DNA from: a virus
Reading direction: 5' to 3' (one strand)
IMG/VR virus record: IMGVR_UViG_3300034102_000815
Location: 1-51,082 of that record
Length of the DNA: 51,082 nucleotides
Part shown: piece after piece, positions 15,866 to 24,330 of the stretch
Layout: the number at the start of each line of letters is the position of its first letter
Position numbering within the stretch: position 1 is the stretch's first letter
The notes under the pieces: model-generated
Seen by the model: the letters and a program-made list of their open reading frames with translations, nothing else
Database searches by the model: none
What the model was told of the DNA's origin: nothing
Translations under genes and position numbers: made by a program

Positions 15866-16407
15866 TATATTCCCTTAAAAAAGAACCAGCGTGATAAAGA
15901 TGAGGTATCTCTTAACTTATCGATATGATTAAGATAATCCATCATCTCTTCAAGAGTATTAAATATATGTTCATGTGGAAGCATAAAGAATAACCAATTC
16001 GGTGCCATGCTTTTGCCTTGCTTACACAGTACAAGTATCGGTTTCTTTTGTCTGTTTGCTGTAACTATTTCTTCATAGGTGCCGCAAGCATGAACATCTA
16101 GGTCTATATTTGCGATAATAAAGTCGGAAGTATCTACGCATCTAAGATCGGCACTGCGAATAACACCAAACTTTTCTCTTATTTTGTCATATTGCCCAGT
16201 TTCTTTATAATAGTCTATCCACCACCTTGTTTCATCATCTTCAACAACCCCATGAATGGGCTTTTTGCACGGATCGATAACTTTGATACCAAAATTTTTT
16301 AATACAGGAGTTAACTCTTGCCGCCATGTCATACCGCCATCATGAACTCTATCCATAGCACCAACGAGATACACTGTTACATCTTTAAGATTATTGATCG
16401 AATCCAT
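15865..16407 (-). CDS. Nucleoside 2-deoxyribosyltransferase-like protein
   Basis: About 180 aa. Pattern VYLVGAMDRVHDGGMTWRQEL near the N terminus, then DFIIANID and the substrate-site CGTYEEIVTA, as in deoxyribosyltransferase-like proteins that swap or hydrolyse N-glycosidic bonds of (deoxy)nucleotides. Start ATG 16405-16407 has GGAG eight bases upstream; two earlier Met codons lack useful spacing. It overlaps the deaminase-like gene by 17 bp. With the deaminases and GuaC it suggests nucleotide-pool remodelling. Confidence 0.7.
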   Translation of the reverse strand: MDSINNLKDVTVYLVGAMDRVHDGGMTWRQELTPVLKNFGIKVIDPCKKPIHGVVEDDETRWWIDYYKETGQYDKIREKFGVIRSADLRCVDTSDFIIANIDLDVHACGTYEEIVTANRQKKPILVLCKQGKSMAPNWLFFMLPHEHIFNTLEEMMDYLNHIDKLRDTSSLSRWFFFKGI

Positions 16408-16798
16408 TGTCATTACTCCACCATATTTTATTAATACCAAGGGACTTTATTATTTGGTCGCAACGAGGACACGGTTTACTACATCGTAACACGCCATGTT
16501 TGTTCAATCTGATAATAACCATTCTTAAGCTACTGTCTATGTAATGTTTTCCCCAAAGTCTAGAAATAAGATCCGTCTCAGCGTGAAAATATGGATATGC
16601 CAAATCTATATTAAATCGTTTGGCTAAAGCTAGTGCTTGAGGATGTGTTTTTTCGGGATTATTTTGTCCAATAGCAAGAAGTTTATTTTTTTTGTATCCG
16701 AATGCGAAGTGGAAAAATTTGTTTTTAGTACATCGTTCTTCTTTGGCTTTAGGAAGTAAATTCAATGCTATTTCAAATGACTGATGCAATATATTCAT
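16391..16798 (-). CDS. Cytidine/dCMP deaminase-superfamily protein
   Basis: A 135-aa protein with the zinc-dependent deaminase signature: HAE (His72, Glu74) in PYFHAETDLISR and PCPRC (Cys110, Cys113) in LRCSKPCPRCDQIIKSLGI. It is shorter and divergent from the canonical dCMP deaminase at 18.4 kb, so the substrate may differ (free base, nucleoside, or even tRNA/DNA cytosine). It overlaps both neighbours. Confidence 0.8.
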   Translation of the reverse strand: MNILHQSFEIALNLLPKAKEERCTKNKFFHFAFGYKKNKLLAIGQNNPEKTHPQALALAKRFNIDLAYPYFHAETDLISRLWGKHYIDSSLRMVIIRLNKHGVLRCSKPCPRCDQIIKSLGINKIWWSNDNGFDQ

Positions 16799-17136
16799 TT
16801 TCTAAGTGCTATCATTAAAAATTGTTCTATGGTTGTTGGTTGAGGGGTAAAGTTTTGGAAGATATCTTTAGCTTTCTTCTTAGCTTCTGTTTTCTTCATA
16901 CCCAAGCTCTTTAACGCTTCAATGCAGTCTAAATACAGTTGCTGAGACTCAAAGTTGTTTGTGTTTTGAGTAATAATAACAGGTGTAGGATTATCAAAAT
17001 AACCTAGCGTCACCTTATCTAAATCAGACAGCTTTATAGTGGAGCCGTCCAGATATGCTGAAATAGCATAACAGCACATAACTCCAATAAAGATTACAGC
17101 CACAACGTTGCCCAAAAATTCAAATGGATGATTCAT
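16795..17136 (-). CDS. Membrane-anchored protein with RuvA-domain-III-like motif
   Basis: A 113-aa protein. N-terminal transmembrane helix (about residues 8-28; FLGNVVAVIFIGVMCCYAI), then a linker, then CIEALKSLGMKKTEAKKKAKDIF (about 70-92), which matches the three-helix UBA-like C-terminal domain of RuvA (pattern AL..LG....EA...). It is the first gene after promoter 17156-17184. Role unknown. Confidence 0.65.
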   Translation of the reverse strand: MNHPFEFLGNVVAVIFIGVMCCYAISAYLDGSTIKLSDLDKVTLGYFDNPTPVIITQNTNNFESQQLYLDCIEALKSLGMKKTEAKKKAKDIFQNFTPQPTTIEQFLMIALRK

Positions 17137-17155
17137 AATTTGCCTCCGTCTACTT

Positions 17156-17184
17156 ATTGTAGACTAGGTATCGGCATTTGTCAA
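17156..17184 (-). promoter_or_regulatory. Sigma70-type promoter TTGACA-17-TACAAT
   Basis: Consensus -35 and near-consensus -10 with 17-bp spacing, just past the SSB terminator and 20 bp before the RuvA-motif gene. The spacer starts AATGCCGAT, shared with several other promoters here. It is the leftmost sigma70-type promoter found. Confidence 0.85.
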
Positions 17185-17192
17185 GCTGTATC

Positions 17193-17234
17193 TTTAAAAA
17201 AAAGATGGCCCGTCAGCATCCCTGCAAACGGGCC
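17193..17234 (-). terminator. Rho-independent terminator after ssb
   Basis: Perfect 7-bp stem GGCCCGT / ACGGGCC, 14-nt loop, followed by ATC and eight T residues on the transcribed strand. It lies 26 bp after the SSB stop and directly precedes a new promoter. Confidence 0.88.
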
Positions 17235-17260
17235 ACCAGCATCTACCTTAGACTAGTGAT

Positions 17261-17605
17261 TCATTCGGACTTATCTTTGCTGCCTTCCGGCGATACAGTG
17301 TTGGATGGTCCAAGAGAAATTTCGTCTGCCATGACGCAAATTGAGTTCTTCGTGTTACCATCTTTGTCCTGATAATCATCAATCTTTAACTTTCCTTGAA
17401 CACCTACTAATCTACCTCTGGTAAGATGATCCTTTAGTGCTTCTGCCATCTTTCCGAAGCATAGCACATTGAGGAATAGAGTATCCTCGTTTCGTCTATC
17501 ATTTACTGCCATGCGAAACTTAGCCATCGATGTACCCTTCTGGGTTGTACTAAGTTCTGCATCCTTTGTTAGTCTACCGCAACCAAGCCATGTATTAATA
17601 TTCAT
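17261..17605 (-). CDS. ssb: Single-stranded DNA-binding protein
   Basis: A 114-aa OB-fold SSB: MNINTWLGCGRLTKDAELS, then MAKFRMAVNDRR, FLNVLCFGKMAEAL and the strand GRLVGVQGKLKI. The C-terminal tail is short, charged and Ser-rich (GSKDKSE) without the bacterial DDDIPF tip. Start ATG 17603-17605 has GGAGG about ten bases upstream, better than an in-frame Met 12 codons earlier. It protects ssDNA in replication and recombination. Confidence 0.9.
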   Translation of the reverse strand: MNINTWLGCGRLTKDAELSTTQKGTSMAKFRMAVNDRRNEDTLFLNVLCFGKMAEALKDHLTRGRLVGVQGKLKIDDYQDKDGNTKNSICVMADEISLGPSNTVSPEGSKDKSE

Positions 17606-17609
17606 AGAA

Positions 17610-17927
17610 TTATACCTCCAATGCTGAACGAATTCTGCCACGAACTACTTGGGTATTGCCATGATTATAAGTTCCCAGAGTTGCACTGTGTACATCTCTA
17701 GCAAATGATCTTGGTAGACCCAACAAACGAGCCGCAAACTCTGTACCTTCTCTGGTATTACGGATAAATCCAAAGCCAGCCTTGTGTGCTAGTGCCGTGA
17801 TTGGATTTAGTGTAAAACCCTTGAAGTAGCCACTCTTAATAGTAGCCACTACCTTATTGTCTTGCACGTTCCAATTATATGAACGCGAGACATTTTCCAG
17901 ACGATCAAAAAAATCACAATAAGTCAT
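17610..17927 (-). CDS. Conserved phage hypothetical protein
   Basis: A 105-aa basic soluble protein (MTYCDFFDRLENVSRSYNW ... GTYNHGNTQVVRGRIRSAL). Start at 17927, where GGAGG is six bases upstream. It lies four bases before the ssb start and is probably co-translated. Function unknown. Confidence 0.75.
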   Translation of the reverse strand: MTYCDFFDRLENVSRSYNWNVQDNKVVATIKSGYFKGFTLNPITALAHKAGFGFIRNTREGTEFAARLLGLPRSFARDVHSATLGTYNHGNTQVVRGRIRSALEV

Positions 17928-17942
17928 GCTATCCTCCATTTG

Positions 17943-18119
17943 CTAGTTTCCCGTAGTACCACTTTCTTTTTCTGCATTTTCTATTGTTTGTACGCCATTC
18001 GAAATATACTGAGTGAGTTGTTGAATCTCATCATCTAATCGCTTCTTTTGAAGCTTTAGTTCTTCTACTTTGGCATGAACATTTTGAAGATGCGCTTTTG
18101 CCATATCTAACACAGACAT
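17943..18119 (-). CDS. Short coiled-coil protein
   Basis: A 58-aa protein almost entirely heptad-patterned helix (HAKVEELKLQKKRLDDEIQQL), predicted to form a coiled coil. Start ATG 18117-18119 follows GGGAGGAAAC. It lies 15 bp upstream of the next gene in the SSB operon. Role unknown; possibly oligomeric. Confidence 0.75.
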   Translation of the reverse strand: MSVLDMAKAHLQNVHAKVEELKLQKKRLDDEIQQLTQYISNGVQTIENAEKESGTTGN

Positions 18120-18160
18120 GTTTCCTCCCATATTATATACTTAATTATGCCGTAAAACAA

Positions 18161-18364
18161 TTATGTCGCTGGCTTGTATGTTAAAAATTCTAAAGTTTGT
18201 TGGTGTGTCCACGTAATATTATACTCTCCATCTGTGGATAACTCTGCTAGCTCTTGATATTCTTTTTGAAGATTGCATATTAAGGTTGCTAAAAATGTAA
18301 TTTTATCATTTTTGATACATTCTTGTATAACAATCTCCATGTCGGCTACGTCTTGTTTACCCAT
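18161..18364 (-). CDS. Hypothetical small protein
   Basis: A 67-aa helical acidic protein (MGKQDVADMEIVIQECIKND). It overlaps the dCMP deaminase stop by 8 bp. Family not recognised. Confidence 0.65.
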   Translation of the reverse strand: MGKQDVADMEIVIQECIKNDKITFLATLICNLQKEYQELAELSTDGEYNITWTHQQTLEFLTYKPAT

Positions 18365-18815
18365 TTATAGTATTTCCTTCATATAATTTTAAGGATACTC
18401 TAGCTTCATCAAACAATTCTTTTGATATTTGAAAATCTTCCATCCATCTATCCGGTATACTATTATATGACACTACTTGACTTATGCCAGCTTGAATTAT
18501 CATTCCAGCACACCTAGGGCATGGCATAAATGGATATGTATAAAGCGTTGTACCTACTAAATTTGTATTTGCGAATAATAGTGCATTAGATTCAGCGTGT
18601 AATATAATCTTATATTTTGTTGTTCTATCATTAAGCCTATAGTGGTCATCATTGATTCCAACGGGAAAGCCATTGTATCCCATAGATATAACCCTTTTAT
18701 CGGAATCTACTATAACCGCACCTACCTTAGTAGACGGGTCTTTAGACCAGCCAGAAACGAGTTTAGCCAAATCTAAAAATCTTAAGTCCCACTTATCGTA
18801 ACTTTGTAAATTCAT
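18357..18815 (-). CDS. dCMP deaminase
   Basis: A 152-aa protein of normal length. Zinc site HAE (His73, Glu75) in ILHAESNALL and PCPRC (Cys99, Cys102) in FMPCPRCAGMI; substrate loop STKVGAVIVDSDK and GYNGFPVG typical of dCMP/ComEB-type deaminases. It makes dUMP for ThyX, encoded at 23.6 kb. Its start overlaps a small membrane gene by 23 bp. Confidence 0.92.
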   Translation of the reverse strand: MNLQSYDKWDLRFLDLAKLVSGWSKDPSTKVGAVIVDSDKRVISMGYNGFPVGINDDHYRLNDRTTKYKIILHAESNALLFANTNLVGTTLYTYPFMPCPRCAGMIIQAGISQVVSYNSIPDRWMEDFQISKELFDEARVSLKLYEGNTING

Positions 18816-18948
18816 ACCACAATAATCCTAAATTTGCAAAAACATAACCAGCCCACATTACTCCATGTGGTCTGTCTCCTTGATGGAAGCAACTAATACA
18901 TGTAAATAAATAACACAGAGTCGATATAATAATAGCTGGTATAGCCAT
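18793..18948 (-). CDS. Small membrane protein (51 aa)
   Basis: ATG at 18946-18948 overlaps the GMP reductase stop as TAATG and has a strong AGGAG site. The 51-residue product starts MAIPAIIISTLCYLFTCISCF and has a second hydrophobic stretch (VMWAGYVFANLGLLWY), so two membrane helices are likely. It overlaps the dCMP deaminase start. Function unknown. Confidence 0.65.
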   Translation of the reverse strand: MAIPAIIISTLCYLFTCISCFHQGDRPHGVMWAGYVFANLGLLWYEFTKLR

Positions 18949-20054
18949 TAAACACTCCTATCAAAATGTACGCGATTTACTTTGATGAACTCTGCACATT
19001 TTGGTAAATCTTTCAAAGATGATGCACCAACATACGCACAGGCACTCCGTATGCCACCAAGTACGTCATCTAATATTGTAGATGCATCGCCCTTATAAGG
19101 CACGGTAATAACTCTACCTTCGCTAGCCCTATAGTTTTTAATTCCACCATATTTCTCTTGAGCTTTATGAGAACTCATACCATAAAATGTTAATGATACT
19201 TTTCTTTTGGATGTTTCATATCCCGGTGGGAACGGTTGCCAGAATGAATTTTCTGGGAGTCCAGCTTTATATTCATAGGTCCAATCGCCCTCGCATTGTT
19301 CTGTACCTGCTAGCATACCACCAAGCATAACGAAGTCAGCATTTGCGGCAAAAGCCTTTACTACATCAGATGGTGTTCTACATCCACCATCAGCACAAAT
19401 CAATCCTAGGTGCCTGTCTCCATTTTTTAAACCATGAGCGGCGTGAGAACATTCAGCAATAGCTGATAGCTGTGGATATCCAACTCCGGTTTTTAATCTT
19501 GTTGTACAAGCAGAGCCGGGACCAATTCCAACTTTAACAATATCTACTCCACCGTGAAGAATTAATTCTTGCACCATTTCTGGTGTGCATACATTACCAG
19601 CCATGATAATTGGACGCTTACCAAACTTTTCGCGTATGTTACGACAAAAATTTACAAAATTATCTGTGTACCCATTTGCAACGTCTATACAAATATTCGG
19701 CACATCATCTATTCTATCAACTAACGCGGATAGTTTTTCTATATCTGAATCTTGTATACCCATACTGTACCAATATGTATTTAGATTGGTAATATTTTCA
19801 CAATACTCTTCTATCTTATAATGCTTATGAAGACATGTGATCATATTTAGCTTGGATAAAGATGCTGCCATGTCAAACGTTCCGGTTGTGTCCATATTGG
19901 CAGCAATGATTGGTACACCACTCCAGTTCTGTTGAGAATGATAGAATGAGAATTGTCTATCGACCAACACACTGACCCTTGATGCCGCTTGCGATCTCTG
20001 TGGAACGAGTAAGACATCATCAAAATCTAACTTGGTATCATTGATTATCTTCAT
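18948..20054 (-). CDS. guaC: GMP reductase (IMPDH/GMPR family)
   Basis: A 368-aa (beta/alpha)8-barrel enzyme similar to E. coli GuaC throughout: SGVPIIAANMDTTGTFDMA, NICIDVANGYT, the catalytic loop VGIGPGSACTTR (Cys183), ADGGCRTPSDV, MLGGMLAGTEQ and SACAYVGASSLKDLPK. No CBS domains, as in GMPR and unlike IMPDH. It converts GMP to IMP with NADPH, unusual for a phage, and would recycle host guanine nucleotides toward adenine. Confidence 0.88.
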   Translation of the reverse strand: MKIINDTKLDFDDVLLVPQRSQAASRVSVLVDRQFSFYHSQQNWSGVPIIAANMDTTGTFDMAASLSKLNMITCLHKHYKIEEYCENITNLNTYWYSMGIQDSDIEKLSALVDRIDDVPNICIDVANGYTDNFVNFCRNIREKFGKRPIIMAGNVCTPEMVQELILHGGVDIVKVGIGPGSACTTRLKTGVGYPQLSAIAECSHAAHGLKNGDRHLGLICADGGCRTPSDVVKAFAANADFVMLGGMLAGTEQCEGDWTYEYKAGLPENSFWQPFPPGYETSKRKVSLTFYGMSSHKAQEKYGGIKNYRASEGRVITVPYKGDASTILDDVLGGIRSACAYVGASSLKDLPKCAEFIKVNRVHFDRSV

Positions 20055-20081
20055 GATAAATCCTTGGGTTCATAAAATATG

Positions 20082-20162
20082 TGGTGGGTGCTGGATTCGA
20101 ACCAGCGAAGCCGAAACATCTGATTTACAGTCAGACCCCTTTGACCGCTCGGGAAACCCACC
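20082..20162 (-). tRNA. tRNA-Tyr (GUA)
   Basis: 81-nt class II tRNA: acceptor GGTGGGT/ACCCACC, anticodon loop CTGTAAA (GUA), long variable arm, T-loop TTCGAAT. CCA is not fully encoded. It lies between rIIB and guaC. Confidence 0.95.
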
Positions 20163-20170
20163 GATAAGCA

Positions 20171-20196
20171 AACGGAGTGAGTTGCCCCACTCCGTT
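20171..20196 (-). terminator. 9-bp hairpin between rIIB and tRNA-Tyr
   Basis: Perfect stem AACGGAGTG / CACTCCGTT with an 8-nt loop starts 19 bp after the rIIB stop. The following sequence is TTTGCTTATC, a weak T tract. It could terminate rIIB mRNA or aid tRNA 5' processing. Confidence 0.5.
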
Positions 20197-20214
20197 ATAC
20201 TCACATTCAATCAA

Positions 20215-21096
20215 TCACGCACTAACTAATTCTCGACCAAGACGCTTTGAAAGAACAGCGTTGATCTTGTCAATCTTTGCAGTAACCTCAACAACCCATT
20301 CGCGGTTACGCTGCTTACGCTGAACATGATCAATATCACTGTCGGTCATATGAACAACCTTATCGAAGATGCTGTCGAATTCAGCAACAACCTCGTATCG
20401 GCAGCAGCGAAGCTTTTGAAACTTATGGTCGGTCGGAACGCTAACAACATCGCGTGGATTAACCTTGCAAATCATAAGGCGATTTCCGCCGCCCTTATCA
20501 TCATCGTCAAGATCAATGCCGCCATAACTCTTTGCATAATCAATTGCACCAACGTGCAGACCATGACCACAACCATTATCACGATTACTATCTACCCTAT
20601 TACGGGCAACTTGACAAGTTGATCCAATGCTATTATCAAAAGTACCAGAATAGATATCCTTGTAGTCTTCACGAACAGCCTTATAGGCAAGGAAACAACC
20701 GTCATAAGTGATGGGCATGTTCTTGTTTTCCATAAAGTCAAACAATTCAACGACGGCATGATCTGAAGGATTTTGACTCAGATTATCAAGGAAGTTAAGC
20801 ATAGGTTCAAAGGGGAAGCCCTGCTTTACCATATCAATAATCGTATTTGTAAACATGCTTGGCATCTTGATACCATCCCAAGTTAGTGAACCATCTGTGC
20901 AGTTAACATAACCCTCACAGTAAGCATTAACGTGGGAAACAATATCATAAGCAGCCTCAAAATACTCTACATTATTATTCTTAAGGTGATTCACCAGCTT
21001 ATTGTAATTAGGGTGAGACTTGCCGAAGCAATATGTCTGACCGCTAACAATCGCAGTAACAGTACCATCATTTGCAATAATATACTTGTTGGACAT
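20215..21096 (-). CDS. rIIB: rIIB-like protein
   Basis: A 293-aa protein of normal rIIB length. Diagnostic C-terminal half: YDGCFLAYKAVREDYKDIYSG, CGHGLHVGAIDYA, VNPRDVVSVPTDHKFQKLRC and CRYEVVAE. It lies 20 bp after rIIA in the usual order. In T4, rIIA/rIIB act at the membrane against exclusion by a resident prophage; by analogy this pair is an anti-exclusion or DNA-associated complex. Confidence 0.9.
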   Translation of the reverse strand: MSNKYIIANDGTVTAIVSGQTYCFGKSHPNYNKLVNHLKNNNVEYFEAAYDIVSHVNAYCEGYVNCTDGSLTWDGIKMPSMFTNTIIDMVKQGFPFEPMLNFLDNLSQNPSDHAVVELFDFMENKNMPITYDGCFLAYKAVREDYKDIYSGTFDNSIGSTCQVARNRVDSNRDNGCGHGLHVGAIDYAKSYGGIDLDDDDKGGGNRLMICKVNPRDVVSVPTDHKFQKLRCCRYEVVAEFDSIFDKVVHMTDSDIDHVQRKQRNREWVVEVTAKIDKINAVLSKRLGRELVSA

Positions 21097-21115
21097 TATA
21101 ATTCTCCTAGTTTAT

Positions 21116-23269
21116 TCACATACAACTCAGAACGTTGGACATATTCTCAGCAGACTCAATAGTATCGACATAATCGGCCACGATCTTTATATCATTTTGA
21201 CTAACGTTACCATAGTAACCCATGTTGGCAATGACCTTGAGCATAGGATACTTCTTAACAGCCTCGTCAAATCTCTTAGAGAATTTCGTATTATCGATCT
21301 TCATACCAGAGAAGTCAACACTATCACAATTCGGAATAGTGCTACTCATGACGCGGACCAATTCCATATCATGTCGCATAGAAGTGATACGCTTCTCATG
21401 CTCATTATACTCAGCCACGATCTTCTTTGCCTCATTATCTGTCTGTGTAGCAGCGAAGATGTTGGCAAACTTTTCATTTCTATTAGCAGACAAGCCGAAT
21501 CGGATATTACAATCAATAATATCTTGCTTATGATCTGCAACAGCTTTGTTGAACACTGTACGCATAATGCTAACAGCATCGCTCCAATTAGAACGCTCCG
21601 CAAGCTTACGATTCTTAATTACAGATGGCTTGACGGCATAAAATGTCATACCGTCAACATCATCTGGATAGTGCTTGTGCATATAATTAAGAGCATTTGC
21701 GATATTGCTCATATCCAGATCCTTATATCCGAGGGTAATACTACCCTTAGATTCAGTGAAATAGTACGCATTCTCATACTTGACACTCATATTGCACTCT
21801 TCAAATCGGCCAGTTTCTTCATTAAAAACTTGAATATGGACAGGCGGAAGACCGTCGCCAGAACCGCCGGAACTGGTTCTATCATAGGTGATCTTGGGCA
21901 GACTTGAAGTCAGCACAATATCGTCCTTGGTCGCTCCACCAAGTATATCATACAAACCGTTGTTGTCAACAGTCTCACCATCCTTAAGTTTGTAAACATA
22001 GCACTTTTGTTCACACTGTTCTTCACGCATAAGTTTCTTGATTCGGCTAAGACCGCCGCGAGTCAAATCATCGACAAAGAACTTCATATCGCCAGTGAAA
22101 TTAATAAACTCAACATCCGTTGAACTATTGACCTTCTTTCGATAATAGGACTTGTTGAGGAATGTGAGTGAAAGCTTATCCTTAACATTAACACTCTCGT
22201 TAATGATATTGTCAAACAGCTTTTGACCGTTCCAACTAATCGACTTCTGGAGCGATTCAATAGCATTCTTGATAGAAGAACACTGGTCGCTAATCTGAAC
22301 ATACTTGAGGCGAGCTTTATAAAGTGAAGGCTGGCTCTGAATTTGATCCTCAATCTTGGATGCAATCTCAGACGCAATACGGTTCACAATATTCTTGATA
22401 TTGATTTTCGTATCCTTGCTATAAGACAAGGACTCACGACTAGGGGTAATATCAACATCACCAATATTCACAAAGATGCGAAGACCATCAGAATACTGAA
22501 TAAATCGTGCTTCCTTGTTGTCACTGTCGCCCATGATCTGAAAATGATCAATGGGGTATGCAATTTGGCCCATAATAATCAAATTACTGGCAGAGTGATC
22601 GTTATCATCAAAATACCAACCGTCACCAGCAAGAACCTTGTCGATCTTTTTAAAGACAACCTTCTCACTAACAAAGTTTGGCTTAACCTTAAAGAATTCA
22701 TACACTTTAGCTGCCTCGACATTAAACCTATTAACGTCGTGCGAATTGACTTGAATAGAAACCTTGATGCCATTAGCCTCGTCAGTATCTGTTTCATGCA
22801 TCAAAGAGAAAACGGGACTACCATCTTCATTCTTATATGCATTGTAGATACGCTTCTTGCCATCAAGATAAGCTTCAACAGTAAAGCTATCAGAGTAAGC
22901 AAATGGAGCTTTGCTACCAAGACCAAGACAGCCAACAGCATCGTTGCTATTGTTACGAGTACTACGAAAATACGTAGTATAAAGCTGCATACAACTATCG
23001 TGATCCATACTTGTGCCATAGTCACGAATAAAGAAGACGGGATTCAGAGCCGTTGGAAGATGAACGTCAAAAGCAACGTCACGCTTTCCGGCATCAACAT
23101 GAGAATCGTAAGCATTGGTGGAAAGCTCACGAACAACAGCGAGGATCTTATTGGAATAAAGACCATCGGAAAGAATAAAGAATGCCTTGGACGATGCTTC
23201 GATGCTAAACTTAGACTCTTCGAAGTTGCCCGACTTTTCAATAACGTTATTACCAGCGTGAAGTTTCAT
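21116..23269 (-). CDS. rIIA: rIIA-like protein (GHKL ATPase)
   Basis: A 717-aa protein close to T4 rIIA in length and N-terminal sequence. Bergerat/GHKL motifs: N-box VVRELSTNAYDSH (Glu48, Asn52), G1 box RDYGTSMD (Asp83), G2 box GCLGLGSKAPFAYSDSF (about 113-129). The remainder is a long helical region. It has its own sigma70-type promoter (23315-23342) and a leader of about 40 nt, with rIIB downstream. Confidence 0.92.
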   Translation of the reverse strand: MKLHAGNNVIEKSGNFEESKFSIEASSKAFFILSDGLYSNKILAVVRELSTNAYDSHVDAGKRDVAFDVHLPTALNPVFFIRDYGTSMDHDSCMQLYTTYFRSTRNNSNDAVGCLGLGSKAPFAYSDSFTVEAYLDGKKRIYNAYKNEDGSPVFSLMHETDTDEANGIKVSIQVNSHDVNRFNVEAAKVYEFFKVKPNFVSEKVVFKKIDKVLAGDGWYFDDNDHSASNLIIMGQIAYPIDHFQIMGDSDNKEARFIQYSDGLRIFVNIGDVDITPSRESLSYSKDTKINIKNIVNRIASEIASKIEDQIQSQPSLYKARLKYVQISDQCSSIKNAIESLQKSISWNGQKLFDNIINESVNVKDKLSLTFLNKSYYRKKVNSSTDVEFINFTGDMKFFVDDLTRGGLSRIKKLMREEQCEQKCYVYKLKDGETVDNNGLYDILGGATKDDIVLTSSLPKITYDRTSSGGSGDGLPPVHIQVFNEETGRFEECNMSVKYENAYYFTESKGSITLGYKDLDMSNIANALNYMHKHYPDDVDGMTFYAVKPSVIKNRKLAERSNWSDAVSIMRTVFNKAVADHKQDIIDCNIRFGLSANRNEKFANIFAATQTDNEAKKIVAEYNEHEKRITSMRHDMELVRVMSSTIPNCDSVDFSGMKIDNTKFSKRFDEAVKKYPMLKVIANMGYYGNVSQNDIKIVADYVDTIESAENMSNVLSCM

Positions 23270-23314
23270 AATTGCAAAATCTCCTACAAGTGCTTAATGA
23301 CTGAATGTGCTTCA

Positions 23315-23342
23315 AGTATACACCACTTATCGGCATTGTCAA
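23315..23342 (-). promoter_or_regulatory. Promoter of rIIA: TTGACA-16-TATACT
   Basis: Perfect -35, good -10. The spacer starts ATGCCGATA, as in promoters at 17156, 42586 and 49312. It faces rIIA. Confidence 0.85.
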
Positions 23343-23361
23343 GTGGCTGGCTTAAATTTTT

Positions 23362-23664
23362 TTATCGCTTGGGTTCGATACAAAAAGAAAAAGCATTTGA
23401 ACAAAAATCACTGATATTATCATCCACAAAATCATGCCACTCATCTAGAAAAAGCTTAATGCTTTCTATATATTCTGGACAATATTTGTATGAATGATAA
23501 TCGTTTATTTCATCATTCCATATAACAATTGAATCATATCCGGCATCTATATTAGCTGGCAAATCTTTAAAGTGTCTAGCCGCCAATAATTGCAATGGAG
23601 AATATTCTGTGTTTTTAATAGCACGAATAATATCACTTTCAAGCATATCAAGTTGAATTTTCAT
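23362..23664 (-). CDS. Hypothetical protein downstream of thyX
   Basis: About 100 aa starting MKIQLDMLESDIIRAIKNT; acidic, Trp/Tyr/Cys-containing. Start 23664 overlaps the thyX end by 17 bp; an upstream in-frame Met (23730) lies far inside thyX and is less likely. Family not recognised. Confidence 0.65.
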   Translation of the reverse strand: MKIQLDMLESDIIRAIKNTEYSPLQLLAARHFKDLPANIDAGYDSIVIWNDEINDYHSYKYCPEYIESIKLFLDEWHDFVDDNISDFCSNAFSFCIEPKR

Positions 23665-24295
23665 TCCAACCCAAAGCCTCCGATATAATTGGTAAATGAG
23701 AAATAAAAATTTGTTTTGCCTCGTTGGCAATAATCATGTGTTCCTTTTGAGTTCCATTTGATGAACGCAAATCTATCCAATGAATGAATGATCTTACGGT
23801 GCCAGACATATAAAGTCTAGTGGGAGTGGCTAAAGGTAGAATAAATCTAGCACACTCTTTGGCAATGCCGTCTGCTAGCATACCATCATATAAAGCTTTT
23901 GATTTAGCAAAATGCTCTCTAATACGAGTGTTCCACTTAGATTTAATCTCGTCACTAATATCATCTATACTATTCTGTCTATTTTTAGTATCTTGACGCC
24001 TTAATTCAAATAATGGAATGTCATCGGCCAACAGTGTAGTATCAGCATATCTCTGGCTAAATTCTTGGAATGTAAAACTTCTATGTCTCAGTATTTGTGC
24101 TGCTATTCCCCTTGTGGTATTTATTTCCACAGTCATAAAAGCTTGCTCAAAAATTGACCAGTGTTGATGGTCAATACAATATTTTAATAGCTTGGAATAG
24201 TTATCGTTATCTTGATTATTGGGATTACTTACTCTTGCACAATAAGCCATAGTTTGTTCAGCATCCGGTGTGATGCTTATAAGTTTCACTGACAT
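23648..24295 (-). CDS. thyX: FAD-dependent thymidylate synthase ThyX
   Basis: A 215-aa protein with the ThyX motif RHRSFTFQEFSQRY (Arg70-Tyr83; RHRX7S) and the C-terminal LPLATPTRLYMSGTVRSFIHWIDLR region that binds dUMP and flavin. Length is normal. It converts dUMP to dTMP using methylene-THF, NADPH and FAD, acting on dUMP from the dCMP deaminase encoded downstream. Confidence 0.95.
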   Translation of the reverse strand: MSVKLISITPDAEQTMAYCARVSNPNNQDNDNYSKLLKYCIDHQHWSIFEQAFMTVEINTTRGIAAQILRHRSFTFQEFSQRYADTTLLADDIPLFELRRQDTKNRQNSIDDISDEIKSKWNTRIREHFAKSKALYDGMLADGIAKECARFILPLATPTRLYMSGTVRSFIHWIDLRSSNGTQKEHMIIANEAKQIFISHLPIISEALGWNENST

Positions 24296-24330
24296 ATTTT
24301 TTCCTATTTCAAATGTTGAACCGACAATAT

